The notes: generated from the sequence alone by a model not told the origin. A DNA stretch of 64,000 bases from Shewanella sp. Isolate13 (GCF_022398325.1 NZ_JAKEVD010000022.1:1-64000); one strand, 5' to 3'; numbered from the stretch's first letter, positions 50,141 through 59,363 are shown. Numbers and translations are program-made.

Positions 50141-50500
50141 TTAGTGCGCTGTTTGGCTAAGCTCATTACAGATGTAATCGACGGCTGCTGCTTCATCTTC
50201 ATAGATAGTAAAGATCTGATGTAAGCGAGTAAGTTCAATGAGCGAACGTACGCCAGCGGTCGGTGACAGCAGGACAATCTCACCATTGTCTTGCTCTACA
50301 CGTTTTAAGGCGGAGATCAGCACTGATAGGCCACTTGAGTCGATATATTCCACCTTGTGTAGGTCAATCACGAGTTGGGTCATCCCTGCATCTATTTGCT
50401 GTAGTATTGCGGCTCTAAGTGTCGGCGTTTGCGTCATAATCACCTCATCAGGTAGGGTGATCTTGCATGCATTATTTTGTGGTAATTGAGAGAAAGTCAT
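50141..50500 (-). CDS. STAS-domain anti-sigma-antagonist-like protein (SypA-like)
   Basis: 119 residues. The STAS core LVIDLHKVEYIDSSGLSVLISAL carries the phosphorylatable Ser in DSSGL; the second Ser is residue 56, the same number I recall for the regulatory Ser of Vibrio fischeri SypA. It is the first gene of the STAS-wza-wzz-wzy operon, behind a well-matched sigma-54 promoter. The RsbW-like ATPase at 51347 and the PP2C phosphatase at 51746 are its natural kinase and phosphatase. It probably gates polysaccharide production by its phosphorylation state. Confidence 0.9.
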   Translation of the reverse strand: MTFSQLPQNNACKITLPDEVIMTQTPTLRAAILQQIDAGMTQLVIDLHKVEYIDSSGLSVLISALKRVEQDNGEIVLLSPTAGVRSLIELTRLHQIFTIYEDEAAAVDYICNELSQTAH

Positions 50501-50580
50501 ATCGCCATCCTTAAAAATGCACTTGGCATTTTGCGTGGTTATCGAACAGGTATAGAACCTATTAACTCTTTGCTTACTAA

Positions 50581-50600
50581 CAATGCAAACCTGATGCCAA
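50581..50600 (-). promoter_or_regulatory. Sigma-54 promoter of the STAS-wza-wzz-wzy operon
   Basis: Reading the minus strand from 50600, TTGGCAT-N5-TTGCATTG has -24 GG (50598-50597) and -12 GC (50586-50585) separated by exactly 10 nt. This fits the TGGCAY-N5-TTGCW consensus with no mismatch at conserved positions. It lies 80 nt before the STAS start codon. Confidence 0.8.
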
Positions 50601-50689
50601 ACGCTATATGGTTGTATTTGAAGGCTTTACTCTTTGTTTTATGTGTTGCTGACCTCGTTTGAATCTAGGGTCTTGATTTGCGATGCAAA

Positions 50690-51346
50690 ATGGGAGCTGG
50701 CTAAGAAGGGCGCTTTGCTTATAGAGCGTGACGATGTCACTTCGAGAGCGTCGCGTTGCGACTTCTAGGTTCTAGGGATTAGGAAAAGCGGGTGCGAGGT
50801 GAGAGCAAAGACGATTAAAAGCCGGAATAAGGTGAGATGGAAAAGGCTAGGAAGGGCGCTGCGCTTCTAGAATGTGACTTCGTCACTGCGAGAGTGTCGC
50901 TAGGCTCCTTCTAGGTTCAAGATAAAGCTGTGACGGAAAAGCGGATAACGGATTTAGGAACGTTCGCAGGCTCACTTACGGAACGCTTTGCTGACGGTTA
51001 AGGCAAAGAAGGGCGCTGCGCTTCTAGGACGTGACTTCGTCACTGCGAGAGTGTCGCTAGGCTCCTTCTAGGTTCAAGATAAAGCTGAGACGGAAAAGCG
51101 GATAACGGATTGCGGGACGTTCACTGGATCACTTACAGAACGCTTTGCTGACGGTAAAAGCGAAGGCGGACAAGCATGAAAGAGAAAGAACTTGGAGTAG
51201 ATGAAAGCTAAAAGGTAGCGCCTGTCTCGCTTTTGATTTTCTAGCAGCGAAGCGTCCTCGTAGTGAGCTTGCGAACGTCCTAGATTCTAGATCCTTATTT
51301 CTTCAGCGAGCTTGTGAGCGACCTAGAGCCTAGCACCTTCTTTTAA
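50690..51346. repeat. Mosaic palindromic intergenic repeats, three module copies
   Basis: AAGGGCGCT modules begin near 50705, 50848 and 51008; each is followed by a GTGAC-loop-GTCAC hairpin and a GAGAGCGTCG or GAGAGTGTCG word ending in CTTCTAGGTTC. The last two copies are nearly identical over about 75 nt (recent duplication). AGCAGCGAAGCGTCCTCG and CTAG-rich words close the block beside the RsbW-like gene. Confidence 0.9.
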
Positions 51347-51736
51347 TTAAACCGCGATACTAAACTGCAAGTGAGTCCCTGCAACAGTTTCTTGAATGCG
51401 AACGTTGTCCATCCAACTCTTGATGATCCAAAGACCTCGTCCAGAAATGGCTTCTGCTGGTGGACAATCAGTTGGAGGTGTGAAGGGCTGCATCTGTGAG
51501 TTATCCAGTAGATCGATAACTATCTGCTGATGGTCACAGTGCAAGATGATGATTAAAGAGTTAATTTTTGGGGCTGCATGGGTAAATATATTAGAAACCG
51601 CCTCCAGAACGCAGGTGATCACTTTGAAGCGCTTAGTGTCGGACACCTCGTTTTGTAGCATGAACTGCTCTATCTCTTTGCTGATGGAGTGGTTGGCAAA
51701 AATATTTCGATTTAGATTAAACTGTAGGCTATTCAT
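51347..51736 (-). CDS. RsbW-like anti-sigma-factor serine kinase (HATPase)
   Basis: 129 residues with a GHKL ATPase core: N-box EAVSNIFTHA (about 45-54), DLLDNSQ (G1-like) and SGRGLWIIKSWMD (G2-like, about 95-107). The size fits RsbW/SpoIIAB. AAGGAAA precedes the ATG, 9 nt after the PP2C stop. It probably phosphorylates the STAS protein encoded at 50141. In the Vibrio SypE protein this domain is joined to a receiver and PP2C domain; here they are separate genes. Confidence 0.88.
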   Translation of the reverse strand: MNSLQFNLNRNIFANHSISKEIEQFMLQNEVSDTKRFKVITCVLEAVSNIFTHAAPKINSLIIILHCDHQQIVIDLLDNSQMQPFTPPTDCPPAEAISGRGLWIIKSWMDNVRIQETVAGTHLQFSIAV

Positions 51737-51745
51737 AGCGTTTCC

Positions 51746-52981
51746 TTACATTTGATAACGACAATGAGATAAGTTGTTTGTGGCAGAGATGAGCATTAAA
51801 GAAATATCGTCCTGCGCTTGCTTTTCTTGCCACAGCTCGGTGCTATAGCAGAGATAATGGAGTAGTTTTTCTGCTGGTAACTCTCTGGCATCGCTCACGT
51901 TTTTCAGCAGCTTTGTCAGCCCGAAGCTGCCAAATTTACTGTGCCTGCACTCATAGATCCCATCTGAGTAGAGCAATAACTGTTGCTCTTTCTCTAAGGT
52001 GAAGTGCTGACTCTGATAATTGTGCTGTTTGTTTATGCCGATAGGCAGATGAGACTCAATGTAACTGTCATCGACAAATTTGGCTCCACTCGGGCTAACT
52101 ATAATAGGCGAAGGGTGGCCGGCATTGATTATTTCGACCTCTCCCGTCCTGGTGTTGGCGATCCCGATAAGCAGCGTTGCAAAGCGGCCGCACTGCTCTG
52201 GATCATCAAACTGCCGATTAAGATTGTTTGTTATTCGTGCTACATCGAGTGACTGCCAGACTTTTTGGTTACTCGATAGATGATGCGCTAGGGTAAAGCT
52301 CAGCATCGATGCCGCCGTGCCATGTCCACTAACGTCCAGTAGGTAAAAGCCTATGTGCTGCTGGTCAATATTGAAGCATTGAAACAGATCGCCAGCGAGA
52401 TCTTGTGCTGGTTTAAATTCGGTGGTGACGCGCCAGCCTTCGCTTAAGTTTGAGTTTTTGGGGAGCAGCGCACGTTGAAGCTGAGCGGCGAGAGAAAGAT
52501 CCTGTTTAAGGCAGTTGAGGTAATCTTGCTCCTTTACTAGCATCTGGCTGAGTGTTTTATTATGACTGGTCAGCTTATGTTGCATCTCTATGATACGCAG
52601 CCCAGCGAGAATTCTTACCTTCAGTACACCGCTGTGAAAAGGTTTTGCGATAAAGTCATCGGCGCCAGACTCGATACCTTCAACGATATGTGCGTTCTGG
52701 TTATTGCCGGTAAGCAGTATGGTATATGGCGTGCAAGGCATAGATTTTATGGTTTGACATAGTTCAATGCCGCTGATTTGAGGCATTATCCAATCGGTGA
52801 TCACCATATCCACATGTTCGTTTTGAAGGTGTTCGAGGGCTTCTTGTGCATTAGAAAAGCCTTGAGCTGTAAATCCCATTGAGTCGAGTAGGTTTAGTAG
52901 TAAACAGCGTTCACTATCGCTGTCTTCCACCAGGATAATTTTATATTGGCTGACATGCTGTAAAGCTAAAGGCGTTGTCAT
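51746..52981 (-). CDS. Response regulator with PP2C/SpoIIE phosphatase domain (RsbU/SypE-like)
   Basis: 411 residues. N-terminal receiver (about 12-130): ILVEDSDSERCLLL, phosphoacceptor Asp in MVITDWIMPQISG, LLTGNN and IAKPF (Lys). Linker coiled coil (about 135-175, LAAQLQRALLPKN). PP2C domain (about 185-400): GDLFQCFNI, LLDVSGHGTAASML, INAGHPSPI and LLLYSDGIYE. Phosphorylation of the receiver should control dephosphorylation of the STAS protein. A sigma-54 promoter lies about 45 nt upstream of the ATG. Confidence 0.93.
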   Translation of the reverse strand: MTTPLALQHVSQYKIILVEDSDSERCLLLNLLDSMGFTAQGFSNAQEALEHLQNEHVDMVITDWIMPQISGIELCQTIKSMPCTPYTILLTGNNQNAHIVEGIESGADDFIAKPFHSGVLKVRILAGLRIIEMQHKLTSHNKTLSQMLVKEQDYLNCLKQDLSLAAQLQRALLPKNSNLSEGWRVTTEFKPAQDLAGDLFQCFNIDQQHIGFYLLDVSGHGTAASMLSFTLAHHLSSNQKVWQSLDVARITNNLNRQFDDPEQCGRFATLLIGIANTRTGEVEIINAGHPSPIIVSPSGAKFVDDSYIESHLPIGINKQHNYQSQHFTLEKEQQLLLYSDGIYECRHSKFGSFGLTKLLKNVSDARELPAEKLLHYLCYSTELWQEKQAQDDISLMLISATNNLSHCRYQM

Positions 52982-53023
52982 TGTCTTCTTCTCAACCTAG
53001 TTTGCTCAGGGGTATTTTGTAAT

Positions 53024-53042
53024 AAAGCAAGCTCTATGCCAG
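53024..53042 (-). promoter_or_regulatory. Sigma-54 promoter of the PP2C-RsbW operon
   Basis: On the minus strand CTGGCATAGAGCTTGCTTT has GG (53040-53039) and GC (53028-53027) with exactly 10 nt between them. It is about 45 nt before the PP2C start and faces away from the next site. Confidence 0.78.
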
Positions 53043-53235
53043 ACAGTGGCCATTGGGATGGCTGTGTTTTAAGAGGTTTGTTGAACAGGGCGAACAGTAA
53101 CTAATGAGATGGGCTGAGAGTATTTGCAAAAAGGCAGATTTATAGTCACTGCTTAGCTTTAATTTTATGATTTAAAAGAGTTATCGGCGGGAGGAGCAGT
53201 TTGTTAAGTAGACCGATATATTAAGCATTAGCATT

Positions 53236-53254
53236 GTGGCGTAGGGATTGCTTG
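53236..53254 (+). promoter_or_regulatory. Sigma-54 promoter of the binding-protein/sensor-kinase operon
   Basis: TGGCGT-AGGGA-TTGCTT has GG at 53238-53239 and GC at 53250-53251, again N10, 42 nt before the ATG at 53296. The upstream reading-frame start (TTG 53248) falls inside the -12 box and cannot be the real start. Confidence 0.75.
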
Positions 53255-53295
53255 GACTAACTAATAGAGTTAAGCACTATTGGGGAGCTAATGTG

Positions 53296-54159
53296 ATGTC
53301 TAGCCTTAAATCGTTTAGTAAAGTGGCTGTTTTGTATTGGTTTATGCTTATGCCCTGTTCTAGCTCGGCAACGGCTGTAGACAGCATTGAACCTAAGGTG
53401 TTGACGTTTGGAGTCGTGCCACAGCAGGCGGCGAGCACCTTGGCAAAAGGCTGGGCCCCTGTGTTGGCGGAGCTATCGCAAAATGCGAATCTTAATTTGC
53501 AATTTGCAACTGCGCCGGACATTCCAACCTTTGAAATGCGTTTAGCAAAGGGGGAGTATGATATCGCCTACATGAACCCTTATCATTTTACCGTATTTCA
53601 TGAATCTCCTGGTTATATCGCATTGGCGAAAGAGCAAGATAAATACCTAAAAGGCCTTATCGTTGTTAGAAAAGACTCCTCTATATCTAAACTTGCCGAG
53701 CTTGATGGCAAATCTTTAGCCTTTCCGGCTCCCGCAGCCTTTGCGGCTAGCGTGATCCCTCGGGCGATATTAAAACAGCAAGGTGTTGCTCATAATACTA
53801 AATATGTAGGTTCCCATGACTCAGTCTATCTTGCAGTGGCTCAAGGTCTTGTCGATGCGGGTGGTGGTGTGGGGCGCACATTTAAAAACATGGACGGTGA
53901 TGTTACTCAGCGGCTAAGAGTGCTTTGGAAAACGCCGGGTTACACTCCCCACGCTATCGCGACCCACCCGCGAGTCTCTAAGCAGAGTCGTGAGCAGTTG
54001 TTAAGCCAGTTGCAGGCTCTCTCGACCACGAGTAAGGGACGCGCTTTATTAGCGGGATTAGGGTTTAAAGCCATGGAGGCTGCGCAAAACAGTGACTGGG
54101 ATGATATTCGGGCACTGTCACTGAGTGAGCTTAACGAGCCACTAAAGGGGAGTCACTAG
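53296..54159 (+). CDS. PhnD-like periplasmic substrate-binding protein linked to a sensor kinase
   Basis: ATG 53296 with GGGGAG 8 nt upstream gives 287 residues. A signal peptide covers about residues 1-28 (VAVLYWFMLMPCSSSATA). The mature part has PhnD/phosphonate-binding motifs: TFGVVPQQAAS, YDIAYMNPYHFTVF, LKGLIVVRKDS, LAELDGKSLAFPAPAAFAAS and GLVDAGGGVGRTFK. No ABC permease or ATPase is nearby. The gene ends by sharing one base with the start of a hybrid kinase, so it is probably the ligand-sensing partner of that kinase rather than a transporter part. Confidence 0.88.
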   Translation: MSSLKSFSKVAVLYWFMLMPCSSSATAVDSIEPKVLTFGVVPQQAASTLAKGWAPVLAELSQNANLNLQFATAPDIPTFEMRLAKGEYDIAYMNPYHFTVFHESPGYIALAKEQDKYLKGLIVVRKDSSISKLAELDGKSLAFPAPAAFAASVIPRAILKQQGVAHNTKYVGSHDSVYLAVAQGLVDAGGGVGRTFKNMDGDVTQRLRVLWKTPGYTPHAIATHPRVSKQSREQLLSQLQALSTTSKGRALLAGLGFKAMEAAQNSDWDDIRALSLSELNEPLKGSH

Positions 54160-57100
54160 TGTCATTTCGAATAAAAACGATTCTCGGGATCGCAATAATC
54201 GAAGGTTTGTTACTGATGCTGCTGGTTTATACCAGTGTCGATTATCTAAAAAGCTCGAATCAAGCGGAGATTGAAAAGCGCGCCAGCTCGACCGCATCTT
54301 TGTTTGCTGCAGCTGCAAAGGATGCGGTGATCAGCAGTGATCTCTCTACGCTGAACGTACTTGCGAATGAGTTGCTAACCACCTCTCAAGTTCTCTATGT
54401 CAACATTTATGACCAAAATCGATTACTGGTGAGAGCTGGCAGTCACAATGGCATCTCAGCGGCCTCATTAGACAGCGGAATTATTAATGTTGATGACGGG
54501 ATTTTAGATATTGAAAGAGGTATTAAAGAGTCGGGATTTAACTATGGCAAGGTTGAGTTGGGCTTTGACACTGGTCAGCTAGAGAGCTTTATTATCGATG
54601 CCAGAACTCGTTTCTTGACCATTGCAGGTATCGAGATGTTCTTGGTCGCACTATTTTCTTGGCTGTTAGGCCACTATTTGACCCACAATTTGGCACTGCT
54701 TAAAGGTGCATCTCAGCGTATTTTACAGGGAGAGTCGAAAGTTCAGATCCCTGTTAGCAGTGAAGACGAGATAGGCCAAACCATGCTTGCCTTTAATCAG
54801 ATGGTAAACAAGGTGGCAGATAAAAATCAGGCGTTAGAGAGCGCTAATATTAGGCTCAATGCCATATTGCAGACCGCTGTGGACGGTTTTGTGGTTGTCG
54901 ATACGAAAGGGATAATTGAAGAAGTTAACCCTGCGGTAAGTCGCTTGTTCGGTTACAGCTCGTCTGAGTTGATAGGGCAAAATGTTTCATTATTGATGCC
55001 ATCGAATGAGCGTAATATGCATGACGAATATATCCAACACTACCTAACAAGTGCTGACGATAAGAGGGTAGGCAAAGGACGTGAGCTGCTCGCACAGAAA
55101 AAAGATGGCAGCCTTTTCTCGATAGAACTGTCTATCTCAAAAATGTGTATCGATGGTGAGCAGCTCTTCTTAGGCTTAGTGAAGGACTTAAGTGATGTGA
55201 AGCGTGCTCAAGTCGCAGCCCAAAGGACGGAGTCCATCTTGTTAGCCACCTTAGAGGGCAGCAAAGATGCGTTGGTGACGATTGATATAACCGGTGAGAT
55301 CCTAGAAGTGAATGACGCGGCATGTTTACTGTTTAAGTTTCATTCTGAGCAAATGATTGGCCAGCATTTAGAAGAGGTGTTCTTTAGTGGAGAGGAGAGG
55401 CAGCGTTTTCACACGATTTTAGATGAGTACAGTGCAACGGGAGAAGGCGTGGCAATTAAGCATTCGACGCAAATGCAGGCCAGTCGCTCTACTGGGGAAA
55501 CCGTTCCTATTGAGTTAACGCTTATTCCTGTACAGCTCGGTAATGAGATGTTGCTCACCGCATTTATTCGAGATATATCCCGTCGAATGGAGTACGAAAC
55601 CCAGCTTAAATTGGCCAAAGAGCAAGCCGAGCAGGGTAGTGAGGCGAAATCACGATTCTTAGCCACTATGAGTCATGAGATCCGCTCACCACTGAATGCG
55701 GTGCTGGGAAGTGTTGATTTAATATTGGACTCAAGATTGAATAAAGAGCAGCGCATCTATGCTAATACCGCCAAGGAGGCCGGAACCGCACTGTTGAGTA
55801 CGATTAACGATATTCTGGACTTTTCTAAAATTGAAGCTGGACAAATGGTGCTAGACGAGAGCGCTTTCTCTCCTGCTAAGCTTGCGATGCAGGTGCTACA
55901 GGTGTTGTCACCCAAGGCTCAGGATAAGGGGATTGTGATAGCGATTTTTGTTGATCGCAATGTGCCGGAGACGTTAATTGGTGATGGCCAAAGATTAAGG
56001 CAGGTGATGCATAACTTAATCGATAATGCGATTAAGTTTTCTTTTGGTGGCTGCGTAACCATTGAGATGTGCCTCGCCGATGGCGATGCCGAGGAGGCTC
56101 GTCTGTGTTGCAAGATCTCGGATCAAGGTATTGGAATAAGCGAAGAGGCCCAATCGACATTATTTGAAGAGTTTAGCCAAGTACATGATAGCCATAATAC
56201 AAACTACAGCGGTACAGGTCTCGGTTTGGCAATTTGTGCAGAGCTTATTACTCAGATGGGGGGCCATATAGACGTTACAAGTCAGCATGGTAAAGGGAGT
56301 TGCTTTAGCTTTGAGCTATTGCTGAAACGAGATGAAGGTGCTAACCCTGAATTCGCACCTCTTCCTAGTCACTCCCGCGTACTCTTGGTACACGGCAATG
56401 AGATTTATCGTGATGTCATTCGCAGACAATACAGCCAGTATGGCGTGACATCGGTCTGCATCGACAGTATAGAAGCAATCTTTGATCACTCGCAGGTACA
56501 AGGTCGTTTCAATCTGGTGTTGATTGATGAGCATTGCCTACTCGATCTAAATCTTAACCGGGTCGAGAAAATCAAACGTGAAATCCTGCTCGCTGAAGGC
56601 ATGGTGGCGGCATTAATGACCGTTGTTCTGCCTGAGGCGTCTGTCTTACTCAGGCAGATAGGATTAGAGCAGGTGATTAATAAGCCTCTTGGCCGCGACA
56701 TGATGCTTGGAGTGCTTCGAGGGGAACACGAATCATCAGCTGAACAGACTCCACATGAGCCCGAAATATCCGCTAAGCTAGAGCAGAGTCTTCCCATTCT
56801 TTTGGCTGAGGATAGCCCTGCAAATCAAATTGTTGCCAGTGCTTTGCTGAGTAAGGCAGGTTTTAAGGTTGAGATAGCCAATAACGGCGTTGAAGCTTTG
56901 AAAATGGCCGCAGATAAAGAATATGGTTTGATTTTAATGGATATGAGAATGCCCGAGATGGATGGTATCGAAGCCACCCAGAAAATATTGCAGCGTAATC
57001 CATCACAGGTAGTCATTGCGATGACGGCGAATGTACAAAGAGAAGATGTAGAGCAGTGCATGAATGCTGGGATGAAAGATTTCGTGCCAAAGCCTGTTAA

Positions 57101-57728
57101 CCGAGAAGATCTTGTTAATGTGGTAAATCAATGGATTGTTTCGGCTAAGGAAGAGACTATAGTTACCACTGAACTCGATAGACTGGGCACTCAGTTGCAT
57201 GCGGTGGACAATCATGCGGTGGATAATAACGATGGAGCAAATATTGACGGCGCGAAAGTGGTTCCGTTTGAGCGAGTAAAGCGAATGAGTAACGACAGCA
57301 GTAAAAGCGGCATAAGGGCGCGTTTACATGTCGATCCCCAAGGCGATGAGGAACAGATGACAATTATTGATGAGGCAGTACTTAACGAGTTAACAGAGAT
57401 GTTAGGTGAGCAAGCGATCAGTAGAATGATGACGGTTTTCTTAATCGAGGTGCAGGAGCGATTGAGTGTATTGCGCCTACTGCTTTTAGAGTACCAGAAC
57501 GGAAATGGACTCGACCTAGCTGAAATCGATCTACAGGCTCATACTCTTAAAAGCAGTTCAGGCAGCTTTGGGGCGGCGGCACTGTCTATTGTGGCAAAAA
57601 GGCTCGAGTTAAGCGCTAAAGCCAAAGAGACGGAACGGGTGCCGGCATTGCTCGATGAAGTGATAGCGACAGCCCAGCTAACCGTTAACTTATACCAGCA
57701 ACGTTTTGAATCAACACACGAAGAGTAA
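54159..57728 (+). CDS. Hybrid sensor histidine kinase (HAMP-PAS-PAS-HisKA-HATPase-REC-REC-Hpt)
   Basis: 1189 residues, GTG start overlapping the previous stop by 1 nt. Membrane helices at about 6-26 and 150-172 frame a short periplasmic domain. HAMP at about 175-225, PAS at about 230-345 (VDGFVVVDTKGIIEEVNPA) and 360-475. HisKA has the phospho-His in FLATMSHEIRSPLN; HATPase shows N and G boxes (NLIDNAIKFSF, GTGLGLAIC). The first receiver (about 745-860) is degenerate. The second has LLAEDSPANQ, LILMDMRMPEMDG and VPKPV. The Hpt domain ends the protein (LQAHTLKSSSGSFGA). SypF/RscS-like; the phosphorelay target is probably the next gene. Confidence 0.94.
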   Translation: MSFRIKTILGIAIIEGLLLMLLVYTSVDYLKSSNQAEIEKRASSTASLFAAAAKDAVISSDLSTLNVLANELLTTSQVLYVNIYDQNRLLVRAGSHNGISAASLDSGIINVDDGILDIERGIKESGFNYGKVELGFDTGQLESFIIDARTRFLTIAGIEMFLVALFSWLLGHYLTHNLALLKGASQRILQGESKVQIPVSSEDEIGQTMLAFNQMVNKVADKNQALESANIRLNAILQTAVDGFVVVDTKGIIEEVNPAVSRLFGYSSSELIGQNVSLLMPSNERNMHDEYIQHYLTSADDKRVGKGRELLAQKKDGSLFSIELSISKMCIDGEQLFLGLVKDLSDVKRAQVAAQRTESILLATLEGSKDALVTIDITGEILEVNDAACLLFKFHSEQMIGQHLEEVFFSGEERQRFHTILDEYSATGEGVAIKHSTQMQASRSTGETVPIELTLIPVQLGNEMLLTAFIRDISRRMEYETQLKLAKEQAEQGSEAKSRFLATMSHEIRSPLNAVLGSVDLILDSRLNKEQRIYANTAKEAGTALLSTINDILDFSKIEAGQMVLDESAFSPAKLAMQVLQVLSPKAQDKGIVIAIFVDRNVPETLIGDGQRLRQVMHNLIDNAIKFSFGGCVTIEMCLADGDAEEARLCCKISDQGIGISEEAQSTLFEEFSQVHDSHNTNYSGTGLGLAICAELITQMGGHIDVTSQHGKGSCFSFELLLKRDEGANPEFAPLPSHSRVLLVHGNEIYRDVIRRQYSQYGVTSVCIDSIEAIFDHSQVQGRFNLVLIDEHCLLDLNLNRVEKIKREILLAEGMVAALMTVVLPEASVLLRQIGLEQVINKPLGRDMMLGVLRGEHESSAEQTPHEPEISAKLEQSLPILLAEDSPANQIVASALLSKAGFKVEIANNGVEALKMAADKEYGLILMDMRMPEMDGIEATQKILQRNPSQVVIAMTANVQREDVEQCMNAGMKDFVPKPVNREDLVNVVNQWIVSAKEETIVTTELDRLGTQLHAVDNHAVDNNDGANIDGAKVVPFERVKRMSNDSSKSGIRARLHVDPQGDEEQMTIIDEAVLNELTEMLGEQAISRMMTVFLIEVQERLSVLRLLLLEYQNGNGLDLAEIDLQAHTLKSSSGSFGAAALSIVAKRLELSAKAKETERVPALLDEVIATAQLTVNLYQQRFESTHEE

Positions 57729-57836
57729 TTATTGCTAGACTTAACCCTATGCTCATTGGGGAAAGGCTAGCTTAACTTTTTGATATTAAGCAAGTTGTCG
57801 CTGAACGTTACTTCATTATTAATAGGCTGACTTTAT

Positions 57837-59363
57837 ATGGATATAACAAGCTCATTTACCACATTACTCGTAGAAGACAGCATGTCTCTGGGGGCGCTGT
57901 ATACCGAATACCTGCGTACGGAGGGAGCACGAGTAACCCATGTTAACCATGGGGGGGATGCGTTAAACGAGCTTAAACGCTGGCAACCGGATCTGTTAGT
58001 ACTCGATATTCAGCTGCCCGATATGTCAGGTATGGATATTCTAGAAACCGTGCAGGCCGACTACCCAGATGTTACCGTTATTATGATCACCGCTCATGGC
58101 AGTATCGATATTGCCGTTGATGCGATGCGCTCAGGAGCGTTCGATTTTCTGGTCAAACCTTTCGATGCCAAACGTCTCTCCATTACCGTTCGTAACGCCT
58201 TGAAACAGCGTCAGCTTGTTGATCTTGTCGCAAAATATGAGAGCAGCCTGCCTAAGCCTCACTATATGGGCTTTGTGGGAGAGTCTCTTGCAATGCAGAC
58301 CGTATATAAAACCATAGATTGTGTGGCTAACAGTAAAGCCTCGGCATTTATTATTGGTGAAAGTGGCACAGGTAAAGAGGTGTGCGCTCATGCGATACAT
58401 AATGCGGGGAATCGTCGTGACGGCCCTTTTGTGGCGTTAAACTGCGCCTCTATTCCTAAAGATTTAATTGAAAGTGAGATCTTTGGTCACACAAAAGGAG
58501 CATTTACCGGTGCCGTCGCCAATAGAGATGGCGCCGCGACTCGCGCACATAATGGTACGCTTTTTCTCGATGAGATCTGCGAGATGGATCTTGAACTACA
58601 GAGTAAATTGTTGCGCTTTATCCAAACGGGTGTGTTTCAGCGCGTAGGTGGCACGAAAGAGGAAAAAGTCGATGTGCGCTTTGTTAGCGCAACCAATCGA
58701 ATGCCATGGGATGAAGTCAAAGCTGGGCGGTTTAGAGAGGATCTGTTTTACCGTTTACATGTGATCCCAATCGAGCTGCCCCCCTTAAGAATGCGTGGCA
58801 AAGATATCTTATTGTTGGCGTCTAGCTTACTTAAAGAATACAACAAAGAAGAGGGTAAAAAGTTTAAAGGCTTTAGCCGTGATGCTAAGCAATGTTTAAA
58901 GACCTATCAATGGCCGGGTAACGTTAGGCAGTTGCAAAATGTCATTAGACAGATCGTGGTATTAAACGACAGTGAGTTGGTTGAACTCGATATGTTGCCA
59001 ATGCAATTGACTGCAGGCCAAGAAGTAAAACTTGACTCTAAAGAGCAGCCTGAGGTTGCGGCTAAACCTGAACCGCAACAAGATAGAGGGCTGAACCGTA
59101 CTGAGCCTGCCGCACCCTCCTTTCTCGATGGCATTGAGCGAGCGGCTTTTTCGGGGGCAGAGCAATATGCATCAAAAGCTGCCGAGGAAAAGAGTGATGA
59201 TATCGTCCCCTTATGGCTGACAGAGAAGCAGACGATCGAACATGCTATCGCACAGTGCGGTGGTAATGTGCCTAAAGCGGCGGCGTTATTAGATATCAGC
59301 GCTTCAACAATTTATCGTAAACGTCAGACCTGGGATGAGTTAGAAAAGAGCTTAAGTAACTAA
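57837..59363 (+). CDS. Sigma-54-dependent response regulator (NtrC family, SypG/LuxO-like)
   Basis: 508 residues. Receiver (1-125): TLLVEDSMSLGALY, phosphoacceptor in LLVLDIQLPDMSGMD, FLVKPF. AAA+ domain (about 140-375): Walker A IGESGTGKEVCAHAIH, GAFTGAVANRDG (sigma-54 contact GAFTGA), TLFLDEICEMDLE and the Arg finger region LFYRLHVIPIELPPLR. Linker, then a Fis-type helix-turn-helix VPKAAALLDISASTIYRKR (about 480-498). It should activate the three sigma-54 promoters found in this window. A clean terminator follows. Confidence 0.94.
   Translation: MDITSSFTTLLVEDSMSLGALYTEYLRTEGARVTHVNHGGDALNELKRWQPDLLVLDIQLPDMSGMDILETVQADYPDVTVIMITAHGSIDIAVDAMRSGAFDFLVKPFDAKRLSITVRNALKQRQLVDLVAKYESSLPKPHYMGFVGESLAMQTVYKTIDCVANSKASAFIIGESGTGKEVCAHAIHNAGNRRDGPFVALNCASIPKDLIESEIFGHTKGAFTGAVANRDGAATRAHNGTLFLDEICEMDLELQSKLLRFIQTGVFQRVGGTKEEKVDVRFVSATNRMPWDEVKAGRFREDLFYRLHVIPIELPPLRMRGKDILLLASSLLKEYNKEEGKKFKGFSRDAKQCLKTYQWPGNVRQLQNVIRQIVVLNDSELVELDMLPMQLTAGQEVKLDSKEQPEVAAKPEPQQDRGLNRTEPAAPSFLDGIERAAFSGAEQYASKAAEEKSDDIVPLWLTEKQTIEHAIAQCGGNVPKAAALLDISASTIYRKRQTWDELEKSLSN

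Noticed and set aside
53248..53295. TTG start for the PhnD-like gene
   Set aside because: It falls inside the sigma-54 -12 box; ATG 53296 has a good ribosome site and begins a signal peptide.
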